Assembly: GCA_963576735.1 (NCBI GenBank)
Contig: OY755171.1
Location: 2,170,001-2,234,000 of the forward strand
From: Bedellia somnulentella
Taxonomy: Eukaryota; Arthropoda; Insecta; Lepidoptera; Bedelliidae
DNA length: 64,000 nt
Reading direction: 5' to 3'
Shown here: piece after piece, positions 22,747 to 32,957 of the stretch
Numbering within the stretch: the stretch's first letter is position 1
Layout: each line of letters begins with the position of its first letter
Notes under the pieces: model-generated
Databases searched by the model: none
What the model saw: the letters and a program-made list of their open reading frames with translations, nothing else
Told to the model about the DNA's origin: nothing
Program-made: the position numbers and the translations under genes

Positions 22747-23028
22747 TAAATAACACAAAATACGCAGTTATAGCAATAATCACTCTGTAATTGTATTAAC
22801 AATGTACGCAAATAAACGGTTCGCTTTGTGTCAATCCAATGATTAATTTTATGTACTACCTTCAACATCATTTTATTTTGGTTTTGAAATACGTACAAAA
22901 TTTTTAAGTATGTAATAATTTTAAGTAGGGTCTAAGCTATAGAAAAAATGAATTAATTGATCGTTTCGGTCGAGTATGTTTTTTGAATTAAATCCCGCTA
23001 GATTTCGTTTTTCCCACACTGTGCGGCG

Positions 23029-23257
23029 CTGTTTGTGCTCCACTGTGAGCAAACGCGGCACCCACCTTGCGCACAATTTTCTCATGTCCAAATTTTCAGT
23101 TAAAATGCGATGCACAGCACTTTTTGAAATGTTTACCATGTCTGCTATCTCACGCACTTTTAGTCGACGGTCATCCAATACCATTTTGTGGATTTTCTTC
23201 ACATTTTCTGGCGTAGTGACCTCACTTGGTCGACCGCTGCGGTGTTCATCTTGACAG
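23029..23257 (-). pseudogene. Mariner transposase, middle piece
   Basis: Encodes the end of the first helix-turn-helix region and the second one: CQDEHRSGRPSEVTTPENV, KIHKMVLDDRRLKV, SAVHRILTENLDMRKLCAR and VEHKQRR. On its 3' side the Transib begins; on its 5' side the hAT begins. The coding frame is open throughout. Confidence 0.9.
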
Positions 23258-23321
23258 CTCGTACGCAGGGCCGCGCCGACCCCAGGCTGCGCCTGTGTGC
23301 GGAACCTCTGAAGCGCCTCTT

Positions 23322-23728
23322 TTTAGGGTTCCGTACCAAAAGGTAAAAGGGACCCAATTGCTAAGACTTTGCTGTTTATCTGTCTGTCTGTCTCCAGGCT
23401 GTATCTCATAAAACGTTGATAGCTAGGAAGCTGTAATTTTCACAAATGATTTATTTCTGTTGCCGCTATGACAACAAATACAAAAAAAACATTTCATACA
23501 ATAAACGTGTTTTTATCGTATTTTATTGCTCAATTTTAAAAACGTTAATAAGTAGACGCTAATTTTTTTACAGAATATTAACTTGTTTATCACCTTTCAA
23601 AACAAATAATTTAATAACAGTAAAGTAAATAACAAAGAAAGGCTCCCATACAGAAACGTAATTTTCTATTATAGATGATAGTGCGGAATCCTTCGTACGT
23701 GAGCCGACTCGCACTTGGCCGGTTTTTT
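23322..23728 (+). repeat. Lepidopteran interspersed repeat (GGGTTCCGTACC...CTTGGCCGG)
   Basis: Starts TTTAGGGTTCCGTACCAAAA, includes CTGTCTGTCTGTC and CACAAATGATTTATTTCTGTTGCCGCTATG, and ends CTCGCACTTGGCCGGTTTTTT. I recognise this as a repeat very common in lepidopteran genomes. A second copy is split between 28631-28899 and 40570-40704. Confidence 0.8.
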
Positions 23729-24427
23729 AACGATTTTAGACTTTTAATGAATATTTTTGATTGTAAATTTTGACTGAAATAAATTTGTAATATTTAAATC
23801 ACAGCTTTAACTAAATGCTTAAGGGTGTAACGGTGTAAGCATTTGGTAAAAAGTACATAAAATAAAATATCATTAATTAATGTCTGTTCCTTCCGCCTAG
23901 TCTGCAAAACAGCCGGGAAAAAGTTTTTTTTTTCTATTCAAAATTAGTTTTTAACCGCCTTCAAAAAAAAAATTGTTATCAATTCGACCGTATTTTTTTT
24001 TTATGTTTGTTCGCCGATTACTTCGCCATTTATGAACCGATTTTGATTATTTGTTTTATATCTTAAAGAGAACTTATATTTATTTGTGTAGAAAATTACA
24101 TAACAATTCATACCGACCACTACTTGAAGCGTTTTTAATCAGATTTAATAACACTTTCATCGATGACCTGACTGCTTTCTGTCTCTTATGATGGTGTCCA
24201 AATGGATGGTTGAGCCGTAAACTATTTACTTATTTTAGTTGCATTTTTATTACGTTCTTCTTCTTGTTTTCTTTTCCTGATAAGATTATCGTAACCAGAC
24301 CAAATCTTTCTTAACTATTTATTATAAAAAATCAACCTTACACACAATTGCAATCAAATGATTGTTCAATTGGTTTGTTTTGTCTTGGCTATCTCGTTCA
24401 TTATATCGCACGCATCGCATCGGCCCC

Positions 24428-24578
24428 CTGATTATGTATCTTTTGCGAGTGACGATTGTGTCGCAAGTTGCACGATTGTCGTTGTCAATGTCATAAATTT
24501 TTATGCAATCTGACATATTTGACAGCGACAATATTGCAACTTGCGACACAATCGCGGTCGCTAAAGATACATAATCAG
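24428..24578. mobile_element. 151-bp palindromic MITE
   Basis: CTGATTATGTATCTTT and its inverse open into arms of about 65 bp containing ACGATTGTGTCGCAAGTTGCA. It is nested in the hAT. The flanks (CCCC / CCCGCGGG) do not give a clear duplication. Confidence 0.7.
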
Positions 24579-24968
24579 CCCGCGGGTTGCGTACACAACA
24601 CAAACTCACTAAAACATACTAATACAAACTCGACGCCTCTACGGCTCAAAAGAACTGCCGCCGTTTTAACTTTGAGCTCATAAGTAACGTAAAATAAAAC
24701 CCTAAGCGTAAAATGAAACCTTAAACGTGAATTATAATAAACATTAAATATTGAGAGACTTGTTCAATGAGCGTAATAGATGTTTTGTTGTTTACAAGGC
24801 GTATGTTGGGCCTATTCTACCTACTTTCTTCTATCTTCTTCTTTTAGGTAACAAGGTAGGTAGGTAACAAAAATAATTTAGGTGGCGCGGGCGCGGCGCC
24901 CCTATAGTCCTGGCGCCTGTGTGCGCCGCACACTTCGCACACAAGGGCGGCGCGGCCCTGCTCGTACG

Positions 24969-25148
24969 ACCTCGCTTAAACTCAGCTACCCAATATTTAA
25001 CTATTGTAAACGAAGGAGCAGACTCCCCCAGAGTAGAATCCAACTCGGCTTTGATATCGGTTGGACTTAGCCCTTTCAGATGGAAGTATTGTATCACATA
25101 ACGATGCCCAATTTTTTCCATGGTTAAAAATTCACTGAGATCGTTCAC
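24969..25148 (-). pseudogene. Mariner transposase, N-terminal piece
   Basis: Encodes the start of the transposase with MEKIGHRYVIQYFHLKGLS and YWVAEFKRGRTS, the first DNA-binding helix-turn-helix of irritans-type mariners. The frame runs into hAT sequence at 24968. Confidence 0.88.
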
Positions 25149-25302
25149 TTTGGAGGGCTACTAAAAAAATATTATTTGACGTAACGTTATTAAATTTTTA
25201 AATCAAGTTGTTAAAAGATGCTACTATCGAACGCGGTAATTGATTTTTTTTAACCACCCTTATTTATATGTCAGGTCGGGTACTTTTGGGACTACCCTCG
25301 TA

Positions 25303-26213
25303 GCTTATCAAAATTTTGAAGTCAACACTAACGTCTTCGTGGAATAGCGGTTTACCGTTCGGTTAATACTGATTGCACGGAAGACCCAGTTTCGAATCTC
25401 GGCCATTGTAATCTTTTTGCGTTTTTTTTTCTTTTGTGTAAGTTTAGAATAATAGGAATCACTATTCCTTCTCTTTCACATTCAACTATGCGAATATGTA
25501 TGAATAAAGATAATTCAAAGTATATTGTATGAATTTTGCGTATTCATTTGGTAGGTTTGAGAATATATTTATTATATTTTTATTAACTATTTTTTCAATA
25601 ATATTCTCATAGATATATTGTGCTATACTTACGCATAAATTAATATTCTGTTTAAACCTTAGAATGCATAGTTAGTAAATAATAGTACGTATCTCAATTT
25701 TAATTTAGTACCACCATCTATTGACCGATGACAGATTGGCTGCAATCTCTCACTCATCACCAACAGTCAGCGTAGGGGTCAGCACCCCGGGTCGCCAAAC
25801 TGCTATCCATACTTGCTAAAGATATTCTCATTTTCGAACATAGAAACTTGGTACAAAATGGTTTGTTTCATGATTCTTATGAACAATTAAAAAGGTTTTT
25901 TGGAACTCACCCCCTAAGGGATTGAAATATAGTATACAGATTTTTGATCTATAAATATACTGTATCTTGAAATTTTAAACTTGATGCGATTGACTGATAT
26001 AACAACTACAAAAAGGAATATATGAAATTCATCCATCAATCAATCATGAGTATATACTGACGGCTATAAATCCCAAAAAAGGGTAGCCACAGATTCAGAT
26101 ATAGTAATTCTTTATCCACTTTTGGAAGTTGAATGGCGAAAAGGTAGTCAAATGGGTCTCCAACTGCATCGCCCAATAATCACTTAAAAAGTCTCAATGT
26201 TCATTTCATTATA
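25303..26213. other. Spacer with possible SINE head and repeat scraps
   Basis: Around 25335-25410 the words TAGCGGTTTACCG and AGTTTCGAATCTC resemble tRNA A and B boxes, so a tRNA-derived SINE head is possible (weak). 26047-26203 matches an internal segment of the TIR element at 42596-42760 (ACGGCTATAAATCCC, CCACTTTTGGAA, GGGTCTCCAAC-GCATCGCCCAA). Nothing coding. Confidence 0.4.
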
Positions 26214-26862
26214 TCTATACTTCTATACTAATATTATAAAGAGGAAAGGTTTGATTTTTTGTTTGTTTGTTTGTTTGAATTGAATAGGCTCCAAAACTAC
26301 TGGACGGATTTGAAAAATTCTTTCACTGTTTTAATGCTACACTATTCCCGAGTGACATAAGCTATATTTCATTTTCAAAAGAATTAGGGATCCTTACGTA
26401 AACTTCAAAAATGTAACCCAAGGTGTTAAAAAAATACCAAAAAAAATCCTTACATCGCGTGCGCTGCGAATAATATTGACAATAGAATAAAATTATGTAC
26501 TACAATTTTATAGAACAAATCATTATCTAAAAAAAATGCCGCGACAGCATGTCTCTAACTATTATAGTTATCTCACAACAAGCGTCATTATATAAAATTA
26601 TTTAAAAAATAAATTAAAATCCTGCTTTAGAAAAGGCTCTTTATTTGTACCTATCTTATCCTTATACAAAAACGTGTCTCAGACTACTTCAATACCCCTA
26701 TATTACTTTTTGAATTATTCGATTCGAACATTCCATTCGAAAGTTATCTCGAATTAAAAAAATAGATAAAACTCCGCTCGGTTAGCTATGCATAGTAAGT
26801 TGTTGCAGCCGTCACGAAGGGGTACGGGAGGGGAGTCAAGATCACGAAATAACTCAACTCAC

Positions 26863-27360
26863 CAGGGGCTGGAAACTTCCTTACATCCTCACTTTGTGAT
26901 TTTTAACAGCGCCTCTATTGCAGTTCCACCTGAACTTATTAAAAAAGCGCGCCGTAATTTGCATATTAATCAATAGATGGCACTGTTGGTAATTCCTACA
27001 TCGCGGTATGATTTCTTCTTTATTAGAGTATATAAACGTAAAATTTTATGAAATATTTTTTATAAGAAAAATTACGAAAAACGGTAGAGAATCGTGTCTA
27101 CTTCTTCGACATGTTTGTTTTGTTTTTTTTTGTTAATATTATATTATATATTCTTAGCCATACACAGATACAGACAGTACAGTACATCGAAGTAAAGGCG
27201 CAATATACTTATAGATATATATATAGGTGATTAATTTGTAGCAGAAGTTCGGGTGGAATGCCTCGAGATGGCGATAAGTTTGCATTATAAACTAGGTGAC
27301 ATTAAAATCAAGCAAGTTGGCTCTCTATATCCAGTGTATTACTTTACTCTATGCAACTCA
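26863..27360. repeat. Interspersed repeat Y
   Basis: Second copy of repeat X. Its right part (27210-27345) also matches the sequences flanking TIR-element copy 3 (40786-40871 and 45646-45710). It therefore preserves the uninserted target AAACTAGGTGACATT at about 27287-27301. Confidence 0.75.
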
Positions 27361-27589
27361 CTCAGTCGCGCGGTCGGCTCCCTACGTAGCGGTCGTGTGC
27401 GAAATCAATAAAATTTAACCTGTATATTTTGTCGCTTGATAATGCGTTTAGGAGGTAACTAAACCCGTCCAAAAAGTTATATCTAGACATTTATATATAT
27501 TGTAGGTACATTTAGTTATCCTAATAAATAAGTGATTTACGAGACTATAATCTATCACTGGCCCAGCAGCCGGTCAATTAGCTCATATA

Positions 27590-27860
27590 CCGTGGATACC
27601 GATGATCCCAACTGATCTGCCAATTCCATTTAAACGGCTACAATTTCCGGTTAAAACATCTTTTGCTTTAACAATTAATAAGTCCCAAGGCCAAACCTTT
27701 AAATTAGTAGGGATTGACCTGCGAAAGAATTTGTTTTACTCACGGTCAACTGTACGTTGGCCTGTCGCGGGTGGGAGCCCCTGAACATCAATTTATTTTG
27801 CTGCCACAAAATAAAACAACGTCAAATATTGTTTACAGGGAAGCTCTAACTCTATAAATT
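27590..27860 (+). pseudogene. Helitron Rep/helicase, C-terminal remnant
   Basis: LPIPFKRLQFPVKTSFALTI then NKSQGQTF is the conserved late helicase block of Helitron (Pif1-type) proteins. After YSRSTVRW the frame shifts but EHQFILLPQNKTTSNIVYREALTL is still legible. The replication initiator and earlier helicase motifs are absent. Confidence 0.85.
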
Positions 27861-28149
27861 GAATGGCTTTTGATGTAATTACTCATTATGAAAAATAACA
27901 AAATAAAAATATATATCTACATATAAATACAAAAAAATATAACATAGCTTAAAACTTAAAAAAAATATATTAAAATAACAATACATGTAATAAAATAAAA
28001 AAACAAAATGTTAATGATAATTTATGCCCGAGCGAAGCCGGGACGGGCTGCTAGTCTATTATAAGTTATAAGTGTTATAACGCTTACAGGAATATAAATA
28101 TAAAAAAACAGAAGTTAAGAAACTGTTTTGGTATTTTGGATGTAAACCG

Positions 28150-28197
28150 GATGCAAAAAATGTAGTCCGCGCGGACGTAGTCGCGGGAAAAAGCTAG
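28150..28197 (+). mobile_element. Second Helitron 3' terminus
   Basis: GTCCGCGCGGACGTAGTCGCGGG forms the pre-terminal hairpin and CTAG (28194-28197) is followed by T. The rest of this copy was not delimited; it may start at or before the previous Helitron end. Confidence 0.5.
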
Positions 28198-28272
28198 TTA
28201 CTAATAAATAAAGAATAAACAAAGGAAAGAAACATATAGACACATTTTTCTTTCCTTTATTTATTAGTAAAC
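28198..28272. repeat. 75-bp hairpin
   Basis: TTACTAATAAATAAAG and its exact inverse enclose a purine/pyrimidine-rich loop region (GGAAAGAAA / TTTCTTTCC). Confidence 0.6.
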
Positions 28273-29072
28273 TAAATAAGGTTAAAGTTCGCTCGCTACT
28301 GACTGCTCCGTCGGGTTCACACTCCGACAAAATATGACGTCATTTTAAACAAAGGCAAGTGAAGAGCTTATCGATTTACCAGAAGAAACCTCACTGAAAA
28401 CTACTCTGTTTGACGAAAAATCTTTCAAGTCCCCCTCCTTTTCACTACATCATATTTATGTGAAGTGTGTTTTTCAGCCTTGGTTATCATAAAAACTAAA
28501 TACCGGAATAGATTGGACGTATCGAACTCATTACGATTAAAAGTGACTAAAATCCATGTCGACGCTAAAGAAATGAAAAAAATACCAATTTATCCCTCTC
28601 ATTTTCATTGAAATGACATAAATGGTAGTTTTAGTGTTCCGGATCAAAAGGTAAAACGGGACCGTATTACTAAAACTTGGCTGCCTGTCTGCCTCATTAA
28701 ACTAACCTCTCATTAACCGTGATGGCTAGAAAGCTAAAATTTTCACAAATGATGTATTTCTAATGCCGCTATAACTAAAAAGAATATGAATATTTAGGAG
28801 GGTCCCCATACAATAAATGTGTTTTTTCTCGTATTTTTTGTTCAATATTAAAAACGGTAACAAGTAGTGCTACAATTTTTTACAAAACATTTACTTGTAC
28901 CAGACCACTCAGAAAGTATTGCGAAAAAAGGTTTTAATGTATGAAACACTGGCCAGTTGTAATGTATACTGAAAATATGAGTCTATATAAATAAAAAAAG
29001 GTACGATCCAATTTTAAAATTTCCCTCTTTATTTTTTACGAGCTATTTTAAATTGTCGTGTCTTACTGAAAA

Positions 29073-29772
29073 ATGAATCTGAGTCGGGAAAATTTTCGCG
29101 CTATGGTTTTTTACGATTTCAAATGTCGCTTAAAACCAGACGAATCATACGATAGACTTCAAATGGCGTTTATGGATGAAGGGCCTTCCAAGGCAACCGT
29201 GTATCGTTGGTATAACGAATTCAAGCGTGGTCGATTAACTTTGCGGGACGAAGAAAGAAGTGGTCGCCCTCTAACGGCTGTTACGGATGAAAACGTGGTG
29301 GAAGTGAAAAATTTAATTCATGACAATAGGCGAATAACGTATCTAGAGATTTAACACATTATGCAGATTGGATCGGGAAGCGTTCATGAGATTTTACACG
29401 AACATCTTCACGTGAGGAGGATAGTTTCACGCTCGGTGCCACACAACCTCACCGAGGTACAGAAACAGGCCCGGGTGGAATGGTATCGTGATATGATCAA
29501 TAAATTTGATGCTGGCTCGTCTCGGCGTGTTTACGACATCGTTACAGGTGATGAGTCCTGGATTTATCAATACGATCCAGAAACGAAGCGCCAGTCGACG
29601 GTTTGGGTATTTCAAAACAAAGCGACCCCTACCAAAGTGAAGAGATCTAGAAGCGGTGGGAAGATTTTGATCGCAAGTTTTTTCAATATGACTGGCTATT
29701 TGGTGTCAATTCCTTTACAAGATTAAAGAAGTATTAATGCAGACTGGTATACTACTAAATGCTTGCCAGTAG
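29073..29772 (+). pseudogene. Mariner transposase, N-terminal two thirds
   Basis: From MNLSRENFRAM at 29073: helix-turn-helix domain with KATVYRWYNEFKRGR and DEERSGRP, a stop at 29352, then GSVHEILHEHLHVRRIVSR, the first catalytic aspartate in IVTGDESWIYQYDPE, and VWVFQNKATPTKVKRSRS. More stops follow near 29724, after which INADWYTTKCLPVV is still readable up to the LINE poly-T at 29773. Confidence 0.9.
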
Positions 29773-29951
29773 TTTTTTTTTTTTTTTTTTATTTATTTAA
29801 AGACTCACAGACAGAGGACTTGCAACAAAAGTAACAATAGTAAATCTAAATAACTATCCTGCACGTTGCAGTCTCTATAAAAAGTGAGTACAGCTTGCAT
29901 ACAAAATTATTATAAAGCTATAAATATGATTTTAACAACAAAAAAAATATA

Positions 29952-29955
29952 TGTA
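29952..29955. repeat. Provirus target duplication TGTA, left
   Basis: Matches TGTA at 38091-38094 on the other side; a 4-bp duplication is usual for Ty3/gypsy integrases. Confidence 0.85.
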
Positions 29956-30130
29956 AATTACGTACGGCTGCAGCCCAAGATACAAAAAAAACCAAATTTA
30001 TTTAAAACTAATCTATACTTATAATAAATCTGTAGAGAGGTCAATTCTGTACATGAAATATATTTTCAAAATAACTATCAGGTTGTGATTAGGGATCGAT
30101 ACTGATGCCAAAAATGCAATCAGTAAAATT

Positions 30131-30168
<38 letters not shown>

Positions 30169-31227
30169 GGTTTGTATGTTCCTTATGGAAACGAAAACTA
30201 CTCGACGGATTTTAACGAAACTTGGTACAATTATTCTTCATACTCCTGCGCAGGTTTTTGTATACTTTCCAGCAGAGTAGTAAAGGGGAATTTTGGGAAA
30301 TTTTGGGAAAACGGGAGAAGTTACTCCATTTTTTAAGCTTCCGTCGCGTGTGCAGCCTTAATAGTTAAACTTACATAGAAATCATGTATGACGGAAATAT
30401 TCTTCATAAAATTATCTAAAAAAATATGCTCAACAGTTTATGTCTATCTTTTACGGTTGACTCACAATAACACGTGTATTTCCTGATAGCTTAGCAGTTC
30501 GGAACATTCTGATTATATTTGTTTACTCTTACGTTTTATAAACCTCTCGCTCATCCCTAATTTAAAAAAAGGTAACATTATTACTTATTCAATAAAAAAC
30601 GATTCATAGAAATCGGTAGAGAAACACCGAAATTATACATAAAATAAGCCATCGCGCCCGTGATCAAAACCAAATCTTTACTAATTTACATATAACATAC
30701 TAGATGGCGCCAGTAGTTGCATCCTACATAACGTAATGATTTATTGTTTAGTATAAGTACTTCATAGCGTTTTATTCCAAAATTTGCTCTTAAACGGAAA
30801 TACTGAACCGTTCACTAAAGCGCATTCAAAATCACCAAACTACACTGTTTAGGGAGTGCTATAAATTTAATAAATTGAAAACATTGCGCTGAATTTCACA
30901 ATGCTTGAGCAGTGACTGAAGAAAGAAACCTCAGATATTTAAAAAAACAACGCTACCCGTGCGAAGCTGGGACGATCCACTAGTTTAATTAATAAAGATT
31001 ACAAATTAATTATAACTAAAGTTAATGTCTAATGCCCGATGGTTATGACAAAAGTGAAATATGATTTCCCTGGGATCGCGGCGCCGACGCTCGACGCTGT
31101 CGCCATGCAGCGGTCACGTTGCCTCACGTTGCGCTGACGCTGCATCGAACAAATGGAACTTGCGTGTAACTATGAATTGAGGTCGGCTCGCTAGTCAGCA
31201 TATCCCGGGTTCGGTTGCGACATTACA
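29956..31227 (-). repeat. 3' LTR of the provirus, carrying a Helitron
   Basis: LTR sequence 29956-30011 and 30984-31227 (300 bp net), separated by the Helitron. It matches the 5' LTR at 37789-38090. In element orientation it starts TGTAATG and ends GTAATT. Confidence 0.95.
30012..30983 (+). mobile_element. Helitron, 972 bp, in the 3' LTR
   Basis: Starts TCTATACTTATAATAAATC and ends CGTGCGAAGCTGGGACG...CTAG, inserted between A (30011) and T (30984). The 5' LTR has the uninterrupted AAACTAATTTAATTAAT, so both ends are fixed exactly. Non-autonomous; contains a TCTG microsatellite near 30135-30168. Inverted relative at 47417-48370. Confidence 0.95.
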
Positions 31228-31243
31228 CCTCCCTCCTTAAAAT
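31228..31243 (-). promoter_or_regulatory. Polypurine tract
   Basis: On the minus strand AAGGAGGGAGG directly precedes the 3' LTR; it primes plus-strand DNA synthesis. Confidence 0.8.
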
Positions 31244-31367
31244 CAGCATTTATTTGAAGACTTGGGTTGAAAATAATGATGAGGGTTGTGGTTGATTTGG
31301 AGTGGTGCTTTTCTTCTCAGTTATCTCGGAGTATATGGTTGGTTGGTATATCTTCACATGTTTCTTC

Positions 31368-32957
31368 TTAATACGTTTCATAGTATATCGTACTTGCAAT
31401 TAATATTATTCCAATAACTGAATAAATGGGTATCGTGGTATGGTAGATACTGTTCGTCTGCTCATGCCATTGTGGAAATGTTGGTTGAAGTGCAACTTCC
31501 ATGTTGGTTGAATGAAGACTTTTTAAGCTGATCGTCTTGAGTGTAAATGTGGAATTAGACTGGTTATATTTTTCAGGTTTGAAAATTGGTAAGTTCATGA
31601 TTTTCAACGGCATGCCCTTTATTTTATCTTGACTGTTGGTTATATTGAAAACTGGAGTTTGAATATGACATCCCTTCGGTACGGTTATCAAGTAGCTGCC
31701 TTCTAAAGATACATATTGGTTTTGTGAACAGTATGAGTGAACTTTGGTTGGCTGCGGGAAGCTGAAGATATAGTGTTTTTCATCTAACTGCTCCATGGCC
31801 TCTGTCGTTAGAATTACAGATGTGAAGATACATGAATCGATAATATGTTGCGTTGTTATGTAACTATGAATACAGTCTTGGTGCTCCTGATGTTGATTCA
31901 GTGGTTTTTCGCAAAGGAATCCAGAACTGGTCTTCGGGCATTCTGCCTCAATGTACATGAACTCTTTGTCGTGAATTGCTACATAAGGATATGGAGGAAT
32001 TAGGATATTTCCAAGGTAATTCGGAGTGAGGGAAAGTTTAAAGAGGTCAAAGATTAAAGGGAAAACAATCGGGAATTTTAGTACTATTACTAAAGACTGT
32101 AAATTAAAATAGTATCCTGTCTTTACTATCTCGAAATATTCTCTAAAATCTATATTAACTATCCTATCTTTCCCATATAGTAAGGTTAACCTATTTATCA
32201 TAGAGCTAAAGGTGCTTGAATTAAACATAGAATGGTGCATACTATTAGTTCTAATAAAAGCTAAAACGTTTTCTAAATTAACTAACTCATTTGAGATACT
32301 GTCTATATTATCGCCTAAAATTAAGAGAAGTTGATATAAATGAGCATATAATAAACTGTTTGACTGCTGCTGGACTGTCGAATTATTTATTAAATTTATT
32401 GCTTTCTCGATTGAACCCTGATTAAATACTAAACTAGTTAGAACTTTGGTGTTTTCTGAGGTCCATTTTTTATTTATGCTTATTTGGTGATTAATCTCAG
32501 AAATAATTTTATTCTCATTTAATTGTATTGTTTTAAAAGCGTTATCATAACGAAGTGCATCATTAAAGTCCAAATTACCAGATATACTTTTTATAACTGT
32601 GCCCAAACCGTTGATGAGACCTCTCTTAGAGCGTTTATGCTCAAAAGTTTCTAATTGGCTTGATAAGTAATTTAATTTTAATCTTAAGTAATGGATGTGG
32701 GGTGCATACAGAGATACTACTTTATTATCTAATTGGGGTAAAAAGTTGTCTAACTGTTCATTAACTAAACTAATACTTAACCTAATAGAATCTAAATCTA
32801 CTTCCTGTAAAAAGGAATGATAGTGGGACACTAGCTTGGTAGGACCCAAGCTGAATGGTAAAATGCCAGGTCCATTTTGCAGGCTTTCAAATGTTATCTC
32901 CTCTGCTTGTACCAGGTTCAGTAACAGAATCAGTATCAGTGCCCTGCAACAAAACAT
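31368..32957 (-). CDS. env: Errantiviral envelope glycoprotein, uninterrupted
   Basis: 529 codons without a stop. N-terminal hydrophobic signal peptide (about residues 1-18), a furin-type site RSKR ending at residue 112 followed by a glycine-rich hydrophobic segment (the position and style of the fusion peptide in insect errantivirus and baculovirus F proteins), many Asn-x-Ser/Thr sites and cysteines in the C-terminal half, and a single membrane segment at about 507-525 with almost no cytoplasmic tail. It starts inside the end of pol (71-nt overlap); in this group env is normally expressed from a spliced mRNA. The family mediates membrane fusion and possible cell-to-cell transfer. Whether this copy is expressed cannot be told from sequence. 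Confidence 0.92.
   Translation of the reverse strand: MFCCRALILILLLNLVQAEEITFESLQNGPGILPFSLGPTKLVSHYHSFLQEVDLDSIRLSISLVNEQLDNFLPQLDNKVVSLYAPHIHYLRLKLNYLSSQLETFEHKRSKRGLINGLGTVIKSISGNLDFNDALRYDNAFKTIQLNENKIISEINHQISINKKWTSENTKVLTSLVFNQGSIEKAINLINNSTVQQQSNSLLYAHLYQLLLILGDNIDSISNELVNLENVLAFIRTNSMHHSMFNSSTFSSMINRLTLLYGKDRIVNIDFREYFEIVKTGYYFNLQSLVIVLKFPIVFPLIFDLFKLSLTPNYLGNILIPPYPYVAIHDKEFMYIEAECPKTSSGFLCEKPLNQHQEHQDCIHSYITTQHIIDSCIFTSVILTTEAMEQLDEKHYIFSFPQPTKVHSYCSQNQYVSLEGSYLITVPKGCHIQTPVFNITNSQDKIKGMPLKIMNLPIFKPEKYNQSNSTFTLKTISLKSLHSTNMEVALQPTFPQWHEQTNSIYHTTIPIYSVIGIILIASTIYYETY

Larger units (their letters stand above)
18030..23023 (-). mobile_element. Transib element with RSS-like CACAGTG termini
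   Basis: Both ends start CACAGTGTRGGAA, with a further shared ATCTRGCGRGATTTAATT just inside. The flanking target duplication is CGGCG (18025-18029, 23024-23028); joining across it restores continuity of the mariner gene. A 5-bp GC-rich duplication and a CACWRTG terminus are the hallmarks of Transib, the superfamily related to RAG1. The transposase at 18277-19424 is internally deleted. A LINE occupies 19640-22746. Confidence 0.88.
23266..24960. mobile_element. hAT element, non-autonomous, 1.7 kb
   Basis: Termini CAGGGCCGCGCCG and inverse, flanked by the 8-bp duplication CTCGTACG (23258-23265, 24961-24968). Removing it joins two parts of the mariner gene in frame. No transposase frame; it carries two smaller insertions (23322-23728 and 24428-24578). 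Confidence 0.9.
17289..25300 (-). mobile_element. Mariner (irritans type), split by nested Transib and hAT
   Basis: Terminal inverted repeats with TCCCAAAAGTACCCGACC lie at 17289-17320 and 25269-25300, each flanked by TA (17287-17288, 25301-25302). The three transposase pieces and the TIRs add up to about 1.3 kb, the usual mariner length; the remaining 6.7 kb is two later insertions (18030-23023 and 23266-24960) that each interrupt the transposase gene with clear target duplications. It was therefore the oldest element of this block. Confidence 0.93.
26214..28054 (+). mobile_element. Helitron with helicase remnant
   Basis: Begins with TCTATACTAATATTATAAAG (a second TCTATAC just upstream makes the exact start 26214 or 26222). 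It ends with the hairpin GCCCGAGCGAAGCCGGGACGGGC followed by CTAG (28051-28054) and a T, as Helitrons do. A copy of repeat Y (26863-27360) is inserted in it. A decayed helicase C-terminus sits near its 3' end. Confidence 0.85.

Noticed and set aside
25335..25410. A tRNA gene
   Set aside because: Box-like words are present but no cloverleaf could be drawn; at best a SINE head.
26788..26976. 62-codon open frame in repeat Y
   Set aside because: Crosses the repeat boundary at 26863 and has no motif.
30135..30168. TCTG repeats as a CRISPR-like array
   Set aside because: A simple microsatellite without spacers, inside a Helitron, in a eukaryotic genome.
31368..32957. The env frame as a captured host envelope (syncytin-like) gene
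   Set aside because: It sits in its normal place in a provirus with near-identical LTRs; no sign of separate domestication.
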